The notes beneath the pieces are model-generated. The model had not been told where the DNA came from. It did not search any database and saw only the letters and a program-made list of their open reading frames with translations. From an uncultured Paracoccaceae bacterium (GTDB lineage: Bacteria > Pseudomonadota > Alphaproteobacteria > Rhodobacterales > Rhodobacteraceae), in contig CANMPD010000002.1 of the NCBI GenBank assembly GCA_947499635.1, forward strand, positions 1-64,000: 64,000 nucleotides of DNA, read 5' to 3'. A program made the translations under genes and the position numbers. Of this stretch, positions 7,735 to 16,970 are shown piece by piece; the stretch's first letter is position 1, and each line of letters starts with the position of its first letter.

Positions 7735-8934
7735 ATGGGCATTTTCGACTTCCTACGAGGCGAGTTCATTGACGTCATCACGTGGACAGATGACACACGC
7801 GACACCTTGGTCAAGCGGTTCGAACGTGAAGGCCATGAAATCAAATATGGCGCCAAGCTGACAGTTCGCGAAGGCCAGGCCGCTGTTTTTGTGCACGAAG
7901 GCCAATTGGCTGATGTGTTCACCCCCGGCATGTATATGCTTGAAACCAACAACATGCCGATCCTGACAACGCTGCAACATTGGGATCATGGGTTCCAGTC
8001 GCCGTTCAAAAGCGAAATCTACTTCGTCAGCACCACACGATTCAATGATCTCAAATGGGGTACGAAAAATCCTATTTTATGCCGAGATCCCGAATTCGGA
8101 CCTGTGCGTCTGCGCGCCTTTGGTACCTATAGTATTCGGATCACCGACCCTGCCCGGTTTTTAACCGAAATCGTAGGGACGGATGGTGAATTCACAATGG
8201 ACGAGATCTCGTATCAGATCCGCAATATCATTGTGCAAGAATTCAGCCAAACCATCGCAAGTTCTAATATTCCAGTATTGGATATGGCTGCGAATACAGC
8301 CGATCTGGGTAAACTCATCTCCACCGAGATCGGGCCAAAAATCGCGGAATATGGTCTCTCGGTTCCCGAACTTTATATCGAGAACATCTCTCTTCCTGCA
8401 GCGGTCGAAGAGACGTTAGACAAACGGACAAAGATGGGCATTATTGGGGATCTTGGGCGCTATACGCAATTCGCAGCCGCCGAAGCGATGGATGCGGCCG
8501 CCCGCACCCCTGGCAGCCAGATGGGTGCAGGTATCGGAATGGGTATGGGCATGGCAATGGCCCAGCAGTTAGGGTCAACGTTGCAACAAAACGCAACGCC
8601 GCAGGCAGCGGGTCAGACTGTCGGTCCCTGGGGCGCGCGGGTCGAACCCGCTGCATCCGCACCGCAGCATCAAGCATCTCCGTTCTCTACAGTCCCCGTT
8701 CCGCCACCGCCGCCAATTGAGCATGTTTGGCATATTGCCGATAACGGGCAAACCAGCGGCCCTTATTCCAAAGCGCGCATGGGCCGTATGGCTCAGGAAG
8801 GTACCTTACGCCGTGACAGCCATGTCTGGACACCTGGTCAAAATGGCTGGATGCATGCAGGTGATGTCACCGAACTGGCACAGCTCTTTACAATTATGCC
8901 GCCGCCGCCACCCCCTGCGCCGCCAGTGTCCTAA
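7735..8934 (+). CDS. SPFH-domain protein with C-terminal GYF_2 domain
   Basis: A 399-residue protein opening MGIFDFLRGEFIDVI and carrying an SPFH/Band-7 domain of the YdjI ('virion core protein') type to about residue 250, including TYSIRITDPARFL. A Met/Gly-rich stretch (residues about 262-285) and a Pro-rich linker lead to a GYF_2 domain with W...GPYSKARMGRMA and WTPGQNGWMHAGDV, then a poly-Pro tail. In Bacillus subtilis the SPFH protein YdjI works with the zinc-ribbon membrane protein YdjG and PspA at the membrane; here the zinc-ribbon partner is the next gene. Translation should be efficient: AGGAGGG sits 9 bp before the ATG. Confidence 0.9.
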   Translation: MGIFDFLRGEFIDVITWTDDTRDTLVKRFEREGHEIKYGAKLTVREGQAAVFVHEGQLADVFTPGMYMLETNNMPILTTLQHWDHGFQSPFKSEIYFVSTTRFNDLKWGTKNPILCRDPEFGPVRLRAFGTYSIRITDPARFLTEIVGTDGEFTMDEISYQIRNIIVQEFSQTIASSNIPVLDMAANTADLGKLISTEIGPKIAEYGLSVPELYIENISLPAAVEETLDKRTKMGIIGDLGRYTQFAAAEAMDAAARTPGSQMGAGIGMGMGMAMAQQLGSTLQQNATPQAAGQTVGPWGARVEPAASAPQHQASPFSTVPVPPPPPIEHVWHIADNGQTSGPYSKARMGRMAQEGTLRRDSHVWTPGQNGWMHAGDVTELAQLFTIMPPPPPPAPPVS

Positions 8935-8962
8935 TCGTGTTTGATCTGCGAGCTTCTTCCCC

Positions 8963-10117
8963 GTGAGCAACGTCCCTCCCCCTCCGCCCACATCTGGCAC
9001 ACAACCGGACTCGCCTCCAAACGCGCCACAGGAAGCGCATGAAACGCACCGTTTTCCTTGCGAACAATGTGGCGCTGATTACCGGTTCTCTCCGCATGCT
9101 GGCGGGCTCGTATGTGATCACTGCGGGCACAAGGCAGAAACCCCGCTTGCGACCCCATGGGGGAAACCCACATTAAACGAACAAGATTTTCGCGCGGCCC
9201 TACGCAACCAATTGCCGCAAACGGATATGGAGGTCACGCGGGTTTCAACCTGTCCGAATTGTGCCGCTGAAGTTGAGTTTGATCCAGAAACCCATGCGCT
9301 AGAATGCCCATTTTGCGCCACCCCCATCGTTGCCGACACAGGTGAGAACCGCCATATCAAACCCAAAGGTGTCCTGCCCTTTGGATTAGATGAAAGCGCC
9401 GCACATACAGCGATGAAGCAATGGATGGGGCAGTTGTGGTTTGCTCCCAATGGGTTGCAAGCCTATGCTCGGGGGCGCAAGATGGAAGGGATCTATGTCC
9501 CCTATTGGACCTATGACGCCCAAACTGTAAGCCAATACACCGGTCAGCGCGGCACGGAATACCGTACGACCCGCACCGTTATGGTGAACGGAAAACCGCA
9601 AATGCGCGTCGAGGTTAAAGTGAGATGGTCCAACGTAAGCGGAAATGTGCGTCGGTTTTTCGATGACGTTTTGGTTTTGGCCTCGCGCAGTCTACCTCAT
9701 CGCTTTACCGAAGCCCTGGAACCGTGGGATCTGTCGCGGCTCACGCCGTATCAACCCAAATACCTGGCTGGGTTTCGCGCCGAGGCCTACACTATTGATT
9801 TAGAAGATGGGTTTCATGCTGCACGCGAAAAAATGGATCGCGTGATTGAACGGGACGTCCGCTTTGATATCGGAGGCGACAGGCAACGTATTTCTGCGCT
9901 TAATACCAGTGTTTCAGGTGTAACCTTCAAACACGTCCTGCTGCCCGTATGGGTCGCCGCCTATAAATACCGCGGGCAAACCTATCGGTTTGTTGTGAAC
10001 GGCCAAACAGGACGCGTACAGGGGGAACGCCCGTGGTCTGTTTGGAAAATTGGTCTGGCTATCGCTTCGGCAGCCTGTCTGATTGGGGCGATTTTGTATA
10101 TCGGTGGCCAGCAATAG
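8963..10117 (+). CDS. Zinc-ribbon membrane protein (YdjG-like)
   Basis: A 384-residue protein starting at GTG 8963. After a Pro-rich lead it has two zinc ribbons: Cys33/Cys36 with Cys51/Cys54, and Cys97/Cys100 with Cys115/Cys118. A beta-rich middle (GIYVPYWTYDAQT, FVVNGQTGRVQGERPW) is followed by one C-terminal transmembrane helix at about residues 362-380. Databases often label these 'primosomal protein N' or helicase because of the ribbons, but there is no helicase motif. The gene follows the SPFH gene by 28 bp. Together they resemble the ydjG-ydjI pair of Bacillus. Confidence 0.85.
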   Translation: MSNVPPPPPTSGTQPDSPPNAPQEAHETHRFPCEQCGADYRFSPHAGGLVCDHCGHKAETPLATPWGKPTLNEQDFRAALRNQLPQTDMEVTRVSTCPNCAAEVEFDPETHALECPFCATPIVADTGENRHIKPKGVLPFGLDESAAHTAMKQWMGQLWFAPNGLQAYARGRKMEGIYVPYWTYDAQTVSQYTGQRGTEYRTTRTVMVNGKPQMRVEVKVRWSNVSGNVRRFFDDVLVLASRSLPHRFTEALEPWDLSRLTPYQPKYLAGFRAEAYTIDLEDGFHAAREKMDRVIERDVRFDIGGDRQRISALNTSVSGVTFKHVLLPVWVAAYKYRGQTYRFVVNGQTGRVQGERPWSVWKIGLAIASAACLIGAILYIGGQQ

Positions 10118-10145
10118 CAACGTCACAGCTCCAAAGCATTACACA

Positions 10146-11105
10146 TTAGAACATCTGGTTCGGATCGGATTTTTGACTGTCCCAAGCCCAATGCTCTTCT
10201 CCGAGCATTTCGATCGCAAGCGCGATGCGCTCAAAGCTTTGGCCAGCAAGTGGCGCAATGTGCCGAGCCCGCAGGTAACTGTGTACCAGACCCGGCTCAT
10301 TCACCCAATGCACTTTGACACCTGTTTTGTGTAATTGGTCTTGATACAGTTCACAGTCATCTCGCAATGGATCGACATCTGCCGAAAACAACACGGTTGG
10401 CGGGAGATCTTTAAAATCGGTATCATACAAAGGCAAATAGGTCGCGTCACCAACCGGCATCCCGGCCGTGCTGCGGACTTTGTTATAATAAAGCATATCC
10501 TCAACCGATAGCAGCGGTGCCTGCGCATGCTGGCGATAAGACTCCTGCCCCATCGTATCATCCCCAAGCACCGGATAGATGAGAACCTGACCTAAAATTT
10601 CAGGCAAAACGCCACGCGCGCGATGTGCAATGCAGGCGCATAATGCTCCCCCCGCGCTATCGCCAACCAGCACCATGCCCCCTGGATAGGTTTCACTAAC
10701 CCAGCATGCCACCTTCCAAGCATCATCAAACTGCGCGGGATGCTGATGTTCTGGCGCAAGTCGATAATCAACCGCAACAACCCGAAATCCTGTCTTCTCG
10801 CAAAGCTCAGCACAGATATCATCGTGAGTATCGAGATTGCCCAACACAAATCCCCCACCATGACAAAACAAAATGGTGCGCGTCGGAGCCCCAATTGAAT
10901 AAACCCGTACAGCAACATGATCGATTTTCTGATCACTCACTTGAACGTTTTCAGAGCGCGGCATCTGAAAAATCTCAGCCAAGCGGCCATAAGTCTCGCG
11001 CTCTTGAGCAATATTTTGTGTGCCCGAGCCTGATACAGCAGACAGGTTCAGTTCTTCAATATAGGCCCAAATAGATGGGTCAACTAAGTTATCATATGCC
11101 ATCAA
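10146..11105 (-). CDS. HSL-family alpha/beta-hydrolase (esterase)
   Basis: A 319-residue carboxylesterase of the hormone-sensitive-lipase type. The oxyanion HGGG motif is at residues 82-85 and the nucleophile Ser150 lies in GDSAGG; Asp245 (SADVDPLRDD) and His275 (GLVHSYL) complete a likely triad. It is cytoplasmic, with no signal peptide. Substrates of this family are short-chain esters. It converges on the zinc-ribbon gene and is followed upstream by an acyl-CoA synthetase on the same strand, 130 bp away, so the two could feed acyl groups into the same pathway, but this is inference. Confidence 0.9.
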   Translation of the reverse strand: MMAYDNLVDPSIWAYIEELNLSAVSGSGTQNIAQERETYGRLAEIFQMPRSENVQVSDQKIDHVAVRVYSIGAPTRTILFCHGGGFVLGNLDTHDDICAELCEKTGFRVVAVDYRLAPEHQHPAQFDDAWKVACWVSETYPGGMVLVGDSAGGALCACIAHRARGVLPEILGQVLIYPVLGDDTMGQESYRQHAQAPLLSVEDMLYYNKVRSTAGMPVGDATYLPLYDTDFKDLPPTVLFSADVDPLRDDCELYQDQLHKTGVKVHWVNEPGLVHSYLRARHIAPLAGQSFERIALAIEMLGEEHWAWDSQKSDPNQMF

Positions 11106-11235
11106 ACCTCACCTAGAGTAACCGTCAACGCGTTTTGAGACACAGGCGCATCCATACATTAATCTTTACTGAATTTAAGACCACTATTGATGAAAACATC
11201 TAAACATTCCTAAAATATCAGAACGATACACTAGC

Positions 11236-13134
11236 TTAAGTATCTTGCACATCCGCGACCACCTGCCACTGGTAAGAGAAACGTCCCAACACGTTCTCCA
11301 CCGCAGTTTGAGGCGTTTTATTTAATGCAACCTGCGCGGTCAGCCCGCGCTGTTTGTCATCTACAACCGCCACCACACGCGCAGACAGCCCTGCCTGTTC
11401 AAGCGTTTCAGTATAAATGCGCGTGATTGCTGCGCGGCGCAGATCAGGTTTAAAGACCTTGCCAACAGCCGTTTTAGGGAGCTCGGCTAAGATACCCAAA
11501 TATTTAGGAACAGCTGCGCGTTCGCGAATGTTTGCACGCGCATAGCTCAACAGCTCTTCTTCAGAGGGGTCTGCACCGTCGATCAATTCGACATAAACGC
11601 AAGGCACTTCTCCGGCGTGAATATCCGGCTGACCAATTGCCCCCGCAAAAGCAACTGCGGGATGCTGCAACAAGGCCTCCTCGATCTCAGCCGGGTCAAT
11701 ATTATGACCTCCGCGAATGATCAGATCCTTGGCGCGTCCTGTGATCCAGATATACCCATCCGCGTCAATATACCCTAAATCGCCGGTACGAAGATGCGTC
11801 CCGTAAAAATACAACCCCGCGTTCTTCTCGGTTTCTGAATATGTATTCCCCGGAGAGACACCGGGATTTGACACACAGATTTCACCGATTTCACCCGCCG
11901 CGCAAGCGATAGGGCCATCAGGTGTCAGCTTGACCGTTTTCACATCACAGTGGGGAAAGCGCATCCCCACCGAGCCCAGCTTCTTTTCACCCTCAAGTGG
12001 ATTACACGCCACCAGACAAGTGGCCTCGGTCAAGCCATACCCCTCGATTACGTTGATATTTGTAATATCCTCAAACTGACGAAACAATTCACGAGGTAGC
12101 GGAGCCGACCCGGAAAACAATGTACGCACAGTCGAGATGTCAGCATTTACAGGCCGTTGAATCATCATCGACATTGCTGTTGGAACCGAGACCACAAAGG
12201 TGACTTTCCAACGTTCACACAGCTTCCACAAATTATCAAAAACACCCTCGCCCCGATATCCCGCAGGGGTCGGAAAGACCACATGTGCCCCAGATCGCAG
12301 AGCAGACATTACAATCACATGACACGCAAAGACATGGAACAACGGCAACGGGCACAAGATCGTGTCATGTTCTGTAAACAGCAACTCATGGCCAAGCCAG
12401 CCGTTATAGATCATCCCGCTATAGCGGTGCTGGGCGACTTTGGGCATGCCTGTGGTGCCGCCTGTGTGAAAGTAGCAGGCAACGCGATCTTGTGGCGTAT
12501 CAGTGAATGCCAATATTTTGGCCTGGCGCGCGATTTCGGTGTGGAAATTCATATATTTCGCATGTGCCATGGATTGATCCACTTTGGGGCGGATGAAAGG
12601 GATGATCCATGATTTTGGCGGAGAGAAATAGCGCAGCAGATCAACTTCGAGAACGGTTGTAACACCCGGTGCATGGCGCACAGCGTCGATCACCTTTTGC
12701 GCCACATCGGTCTTGGGAAAGGGTTTCAGCGTCACAACCACTTTGGCTTTGGTTTCGCGCAGGATTGATGCGATTTGCTCGGCCTCAAGCAGTGGATTGA
12801 TCGGGTTAACGATCCCTGCAACCGCACCGCCCAAGAATGTTACGAGAGCTTCGTGGCAATTGGGCAATACATAAGCGATAGTGTCTGTCTCGCCGATCCC
12901 CAAGTCTCGAAACAGATTGGCGGCTTGTGTCACCTGATCCTTGAGATGCTGCCATGTCAGCGTTTCAGCCTTATCCGTAGGGCCAGAAAGGATCTGAAAA
13001 CTACTCGCCTTGTTATATGGAAATTTTTCCGTCGTTTCGCAGAGCATTTGATACAGAGTTTGTGGCACATTTGAACTGCCCCAATCGCCGTTTTGTTCAA
13101 TATCGGCGATATCCGCCAAGCATGAAAATGCCAT
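11236..13134 (-). CDS. AMP-dependent acyl-CoA synthetase
   Basis: A 632-residue ANL-family ligase that activates a carboxylic acid to acyl-AMP and then acyl-CoA. Visible cores are the phosphate-binding loop YFHTGGTTGMPKVAQH, INVIEGYGLTEA, RTGDLGYIDADGYIWITGR followed by KDLIIRGGHNIDPAEIEEAL, and the catalytic lysine region AVGKVFKPDLR. The substrate cannot be read from sequence. The ATG at 13134 is chosen because AGGGGAAAG precedes it; an in-frame start at 13179 would add 15 residues. A C-terminal extension of about 80 residues after the catalytic lysine is longer than usual. Confidence 0.92.
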   Translation of the reverse strand: MAFSCLADIADIEQNGDWGSSNVPQTLYQMLCETTEKFPYNKASSFQILSGPTDKAETLTWQHLKDQVTQAANLFRDLGIGETDTIAYVLPNCHEALVTFLGGAVAGIVNPINPLLEAEQIASILRETKAKVVVTLKPFPKTDVAQKVIDAVRHAPGVTTVLEVDLLRYFSPPKSWIIPFIRPKVDQSMAHAKYMNFHTEIARQAKILAFTDTPQDRVACYFHTGGTTGMPKVAQHRYSGMIYNGWLGHELLFTEHDTILCPLPLFHVFACHVIVMSALRSGAHVVFPTPAGYRGEGVFDNLWKLCERWKVTFVVSVPTAMSMMIQRPVNADISTVRTLFSGSAPLPRELFRQFEDITNINVIEGYGLTEATCLVACNPLEGEKKLGSVGMRFPHCDVKTVKLTPDGPIACAAGEIGEICVSNPGVSPGNTYSETEKNAGLYFYGTHLRTGDLGYIDADGYIWITGRAKDLIIRGGHNIDPAEIEEALLQHPAVAFAGAIGQPDIHAGEVPCVYVELIDGADPSEEELLSYARANIRERAAVPKYLGILAELPKTAVGKVFKPDLRRAAITRIYTETLEQAGLSARVVAVVDDKQRGLTAQVALNKTPQTAVENVLGRFSYQWQVVADVQDT

Positions 13135-13330
13135 TCTGCTTTCCCCTATAATATGGGCTAGCCGCCGACAATCGCGCACGGACCGCGCCCCTCCCTTTGT
13201 ATAATGTGGGGGTAAACCCGCACCAAAGCAAGATCAGTGACACAGTCAATGCAGACGCAACGTCTTATATTCGTTTTAGTTTCATGTTTTTCTAATCGTT
13301 TGATACAGCCGATTTACGTCTGTCCCACTC

Positions 13331-15154
13331 TTAGACAGTGCCGTCGGTAAATTGCAGTCGCGCCAGTTTTGCATAAAGACCGTCTTGTTGCACCAATGTG
13401 CTATGGTCTCCGATTGCAACAATCCGCCCTTGGTCCATAACCACGATACGATCGGCTTTTTTCACCGTCGCAAGGCGATGAGCAACCACAATAGTGGTAC
13501 GCCCCTTGGACAAGTCGTCAAATGCAGCCTGCACCAAACGTTCACTATGGGCATCCAAGGCCGATGTTGCCTCATCCAGCAGCAAAACAGGCGCATCACG
13601 TAGTATGGCACGTGCAATGGCAATACGTTGCTTTTGTCCCCCCGAAAGCATCACGCCACGTTCGCCAAGTTGGCTGTCATATCCATCAGGTAAGTCTGTG
13701 ATAAACGCATGGGCCGCTGCCGCACGTGCTGCAACTTCGATCTCGGCATCGGTGGCATCAGGGCGCCCAAATCGGATATTGTCCCGCGCACTTTGTGCAA
13801 AGATAATTGGATCTTGCGGCACCAATGCCAGATGGCGACGAAATGTATCGCGGGCCATCGCGGTTACAGGTACGCCATCAAGTGTGATCTCACCCTGTTG
13901 CGGGTCGTAAAACCGTTGTATCATTTGAATGATCGTGGTTTTTCCCGCCCCAGAGGGGCCAACAATGGCAACGGTTTCGCCGGGCGCAATGGTCAATGAC
14001 ACCTGATCTAATGCAGGTGTATCGGGGCGCGTCGGATATTGAAACGACACATCGCGAAACGCAATCTCACCTCGTACAGGGACTGGCAAGGGGACAGGTT
14101 GTTCTTGATCCACAACAGTGTCTTTGGTGTTCAGCAATTCAATCAACCGCTCGGTTGCACCGGCAGCGCGCTGTAGCTCGCTCCAGATTTCCGACAAGGC
14201 AGCCACCGACCCTGCAACCATCACTGCATAGATCACAAATTGCACCAAATCACCGGGGCTCATGGTGCCGCGGCGCACATCATTTGCGCCGATCCACAAC
14301 ACTCCGACGACCCCGGAGAATATCAAAAATATAACTATGATAGTCAGATAAGCACGCGTTTTGATGCGCGTCTTGGACACTTGGAACGCCGTTTCTGTCA
14401 GCTCTGAAAAGCGCCGTTGACTGGCAGCTTCATGCGTAAAAGCCTGAATCGTTTGAACCGCACCCAGCACCTCGCCTGCGTTGCCAGACGAGGCCGCGAT
14501 CCAATCCTGATTTTCACGGCTAATGACACGTAGCCTGCGCCCCAACACCAAGATCGGGACCACCACTGCCGGTACAATTAACAGAACCAGCGCTGTCAAT
14601 TTCAACGACGTGAACAGCATCAGGACCAAACCGCCTAGAAAAATCAATATATTACGCAGCGCAACTGAAGCTGATGATCCAAGAACAGACTGGATCAACG
14701 TCGTGTCCGTAGTGATCCGACTGAGCACTTCACCACTCATGATACGTTCAAAAAACACCGGACTCATGACGGTCATACGGTCAAATACCGCGATGCGAAT
14801 ATCCGCAACCACGCGCTCGCCCAAATGAGTAACCAACGCATAACGCAGCCCCGTCCCCAGTGCCAAAAGCGCTGCCATAACCAATGCGGCCGCAAAATAT
14901 TGGTTCAATAAAACAGCGTCCGCCAACCCAAAACTGTCGATCACCCGCCGTACGGCGATAGGCAAGACCAAAGATACAGACGCCGTCAGCGTCAAAGCCA
15001 TCAAAGCTGCAAAAACCAAGCCACGGTAAGGCTTCACAAAGGGCCATAACCCGCGCAGCACTCCGATTTCTTTGGAACTGTCTCGCTCAGCTGTGCCGTT
15101 TGGCTCTGCTGAAGTTTTCGTCTGTGCCCCGCGACGCGCCATTTTGCCTGCCAT
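13331..15154 (-). CDS. MsbA-like ABC exporter (fused permease-ATPase)
   Basis: A 607-residue half-transporter with an N-terminal six-helix ABC transmembrane domain (starting WPFVKPYRGLVFAALMALTL) and a C-terminal ATPase: Walker A GPSGAGKTT, signature LSGGQKQR, Walker B VLLLDEATSALD and switch His in VVAHRLAT. It should work as a homodimer exporting a lipid-like or hydrophobic molecule from the inner membrane. The first 30 residues are polar and basic and ATGs at 15154 and 15142 are both possible. It is a single gene between an acyl-CoA synthetase and a tRNA; nothing nearby fixes the substrate. Confidence 0.92.
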   Translation of the reverse strand: MAGKMARRGAQTKTSAEPNGTAERDSSKEIGVLRGLWPFVKPYRGLVFAALMALTLTASVSLVLPIAVRRVIDSFGLADAVLLNQYFAAALVMAALLALGTGLRYALVTHLGERVVADIRIAVFDRMTVMSPVFFERIMSGEVLSRITTDTTLIQSVLGSSASVALRNILIFLGGLVLMLFTSLKLTALVLLIVPAVVVPILVLGRRLRVISRENQDWIAASSGNAGEVLGAVQTIQAFTHEAASQRRFSELTETAFQVSKTRIKTRAYLTIIVIFLIFSGVVGVLWIGANDVRRGTMSPGDLVQFVIYAVMVAGSVAALSEIWSELQRAAGATERLIELLNTKDTVVDQEQPVPLPVPVRGEIAFRDVSFQYPTRPDTPALDQVSLTIAPGETVAIVGPSGAGKTTIIQMIQRFYDPQQGEITLDGVPVTAMARDTFRRHLALVPQDPIIFAQSARDNIRFGRPDATDAEIEVAARAAAAHAFITDLPDGYDSQLGERGVMLSGGQKQRIAIARAILRDAPVLLLDEATSALDAHSERLVQAAFDDLSKGRTTIVVAHRLATVKKADRIVVMDQGRIVAIGDHSTLVQQDGLYAKLARLQFTDGTV

Positions 15155-15271
15155 TTCTAGTTGGTGCCTGTCGCTTCATGACTCCAAGCCATACATAAGG
15201 TCAAGCGCAGACCAACAAACTCCACCGATCAATCGGGTGTGTGCATTTTAAGATGGAATAAAAAGGTTACT

Positions 15272-15345
15272 TGGAGCGGGTAGCGGGAATCGAACCCGCG
15301 CCTTAAGCTTGGAAGGCTCTTATGATACCATTTCACCATACCCGC
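15272..15345 (-). tRNA. tRNA-Gly (TCC)
   Basis: The minus strand folds as a tRNA: acceptor GCGGGTA pairs with TACCCGC, the anticodon loop is CTTCCAA (anticodon TCC), the T-arm is GCGGGTTCGATTCCCGC, and CCA is encoded at 15274-15272. Length is 74 nt including CCA. Confidence 0.95.
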
Positions 15346-15523
15346 TCGAGTAGGACGTCATTTATGGGAAGCATTTCCCGAGGTCAACCACCTAACTGCA
15401 AGATTTCTAAGATAGATGCTGGTTTTGTGAGAATCTATTACGATGTTTTTCCAGCTGCGTGCCCTTTCCCAAACGCGGCAACCGCACTAGGTTATGCAGC
15501 ACAGCAGCAGCAAAGACGCCACG

Positions 15524-16213
15524 ATGACGAAAACGCCCCGTATTGCCCTGATTGTTTCGCACGGGCAGCCCTCAACCCCTGCCCCAGCCGAGATAAACTT
15601 GGCTTGGACTGCGGCCCGTGTGAGTGATCACTTACCCGGATGGGATATACGCTCGGCCACTTTGGCCTGCCCCGGTGCCATTGAACGGGCAATGCAGGAC
15701 GGCGCAATTGTTTTTCCATTTTTCATGGCTCAGGGATGGTTCACAGGCAAAGTGCTCCCCAAACGCCTAGACGGTTATAACTATCACACGACCACACCGT
15801 TTGGGATGTTAGAGGGTCTGCCGACGACCGCTGCGCAACTTTTACAAGATCAGCTTGCCGCCCATCCGGACGCACCACGTCAGGTGCATTTGGCAGCCCA
15901 TGGTTCGGCCCGTGGCCCCAAAGCATACGACGCCACAGAACGCTTTGCCACGCGGTTGCGCGCTGAATTGCCAGATGTGGAGATCAAAACCGGTTACATC
16001 GAACAGACGCCCTATGTGCATGAAACAGCCAAAGCTCTTAGCCCCGATGCACTTTGCCTGCCCTTTTTTGCACAGAGCGGCGAGCATGTGCGCGACGACA
16101 TACCAGAGGCCCTGAGGTCTGCAGGATTTCACGGCCAACTGTTGTCCAGTCTTGGCACATGCGATCACGCGGCTGCACTTATTGCGCAAGAAATCCGAAA
16201 AACCACGACCTAA
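15524..16213 (+). CDS. CbiX/SirB-like chelatase family protein
   Basis: A 229-residue protein of the class II chelatase family (CbiX/SirB), which inserts metal into tetrapyrroles such as sirohydrochlorin. Two chelatase half-domains are visible: RIALIVSHGQPS at the N terminus and HLAAHGSARGP near the middle, each with a candidate metal-binding His, and a late FFAQSGEHVRDDIPEAL block. It could act in siroheme or cobalamin synthesis; no other tetrapyrrole gene is adjacent. An in-frame ATG at 15494 would add ten unlike residues, so 15524 is preferred though neither has a strong ribosome site. Confidence 0.75.
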   Translation: MTKTPRIALIVSHGQPSTPAPAEINLAWTAARVSDHLPGWDIRSATLACPGAIERAMQDGAIVFPFFMAQGWFTGKVLPKRLDGYNYHTTTPFGMLEGLPTTAAQLLQDQLAAHPDAPRQVHLAAHGSARGPKAYDATERFATRLRAELPDVEIKTGYIEQTPYVHETAKALSPDALCLPFFAQSGEHVRDDIPEALRSAGFHGQLLSSLGTCDHAAALIAQEIRKTTT

Positions 16214-16265
16214 ACATGAAGGCCGTCACCGTTTCGGGCGTTGCCAGATCAGAACCGCAAGCCGC

Positions 16266-16880
16266 TCAACGATGCCGTGTTAGAAACGCGCGTCTTTCTG
16301 CCTGCGTGGGCGGCATGCCTGCAAAGATCTCAACATATTGACACCCTGCGATTGCCCGTTGCGAACGCGGTTCAGACACATGCATCGAATAATAGCCTGT
16401 CTGGGTTAATATCACCGTCAAGGCACGATAATGCGCCGCCTCCGCGGTTTGCCCAAACCGTTCAAACAACGCTTTAACCGCAGCCAATCGTTCTTGGTCC
16501 GATGTATCGACGAGAGCCTGTAATCTTGCATCGTTACGTGCCCAATTGCGAATCGCAAGATCCAGTGGCGCATCAAACAACTCATTATCAATCCAGCAAT
16601 CGATCAGATTAAAGAGCCCCTCACACAGGCTATTTGCCGGTGCTGCGCATCGTTCAAGAATTATGCCGGTATTGCAGGTCTGCCAAATCCTAATAATTGC
16701 ATCATGTAATTCAGATAGGTCTTTGAAATGCCAATAAAAACCCGTGCGTGTTAAATTAAGGGTTTTCGCAAGCGGCATAATCTTAACCGCCTCAATCCCA
16801 TCAGACACAAAGAGCCTATAGGCGGCGTCGATCCATGTCTCGCGGCTTGCGCGGTTCTTTGTGGTTTCGCCTGCATTCAT
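16266..16880 (-). CDS. TetR-family transcriptional regulator
   Basis: A 204-residue repressor. The N-terminal helix-turn-helix is clear (TWIDAAYRLFVSDGIEAV, then LAKTLNLTRTGFYWHFKDLSELHDAI). The C-terminal ligand domain is not recognisable in detail. It is divergent from a DgcA-like flavoprotein gene, with a perfect 16-bp dyad in the shared gap, the typical layout of a TetR repressor controlling itself and its neighbour. The inducer is probably a substrate or product of that flavoenzyme. Confidence 0.92.
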   Translation of the reverse strand: MNAGETTKNRASRETWIDAAYRLFVSDGIEAVKIMPLAKTLNLTRTGFYWHFKDLSELHDAIIRIWQTCNTGIILERCAAPANSLCEGLFNLIDCWIDNELFDAPLDLAIRNWARNDARLQALVDTSDQERLAAVKALFERFGQTAEAAHYRALTVILTQTGYYSMHVSEPRSQRAIAGCQYVEIFAGMPPTQAERRAFLTRHR

Positions 16881-16898
16881 ACGAGCATCTTAAAGAAC

Positions 16899-16914
16899 TT
16901 GACACATGTGTCAA
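16899..16914. promoter_or_regulatory. Perfect 16-bp dyad, likely TetR operator
   Basis: TTGACACATGTGTCAA is its own reverse complement and lies in the 90-bp gap between the divergent tetR and DgcA-like genes. On the minus strand its TTGACA is followed after 16 nt by TAAGAT, a good -35/-10 pair for tetR. A repressor bound here would block that promoter and sit 57 bp upstream of the flavoprotein start. Confidence 0.7.
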
Positions 16915-16970
16915 TTCTGGAAAAACTGTTCGAATACAAACGTTAAAAATCAGCCAGGATGGAACCCCCA

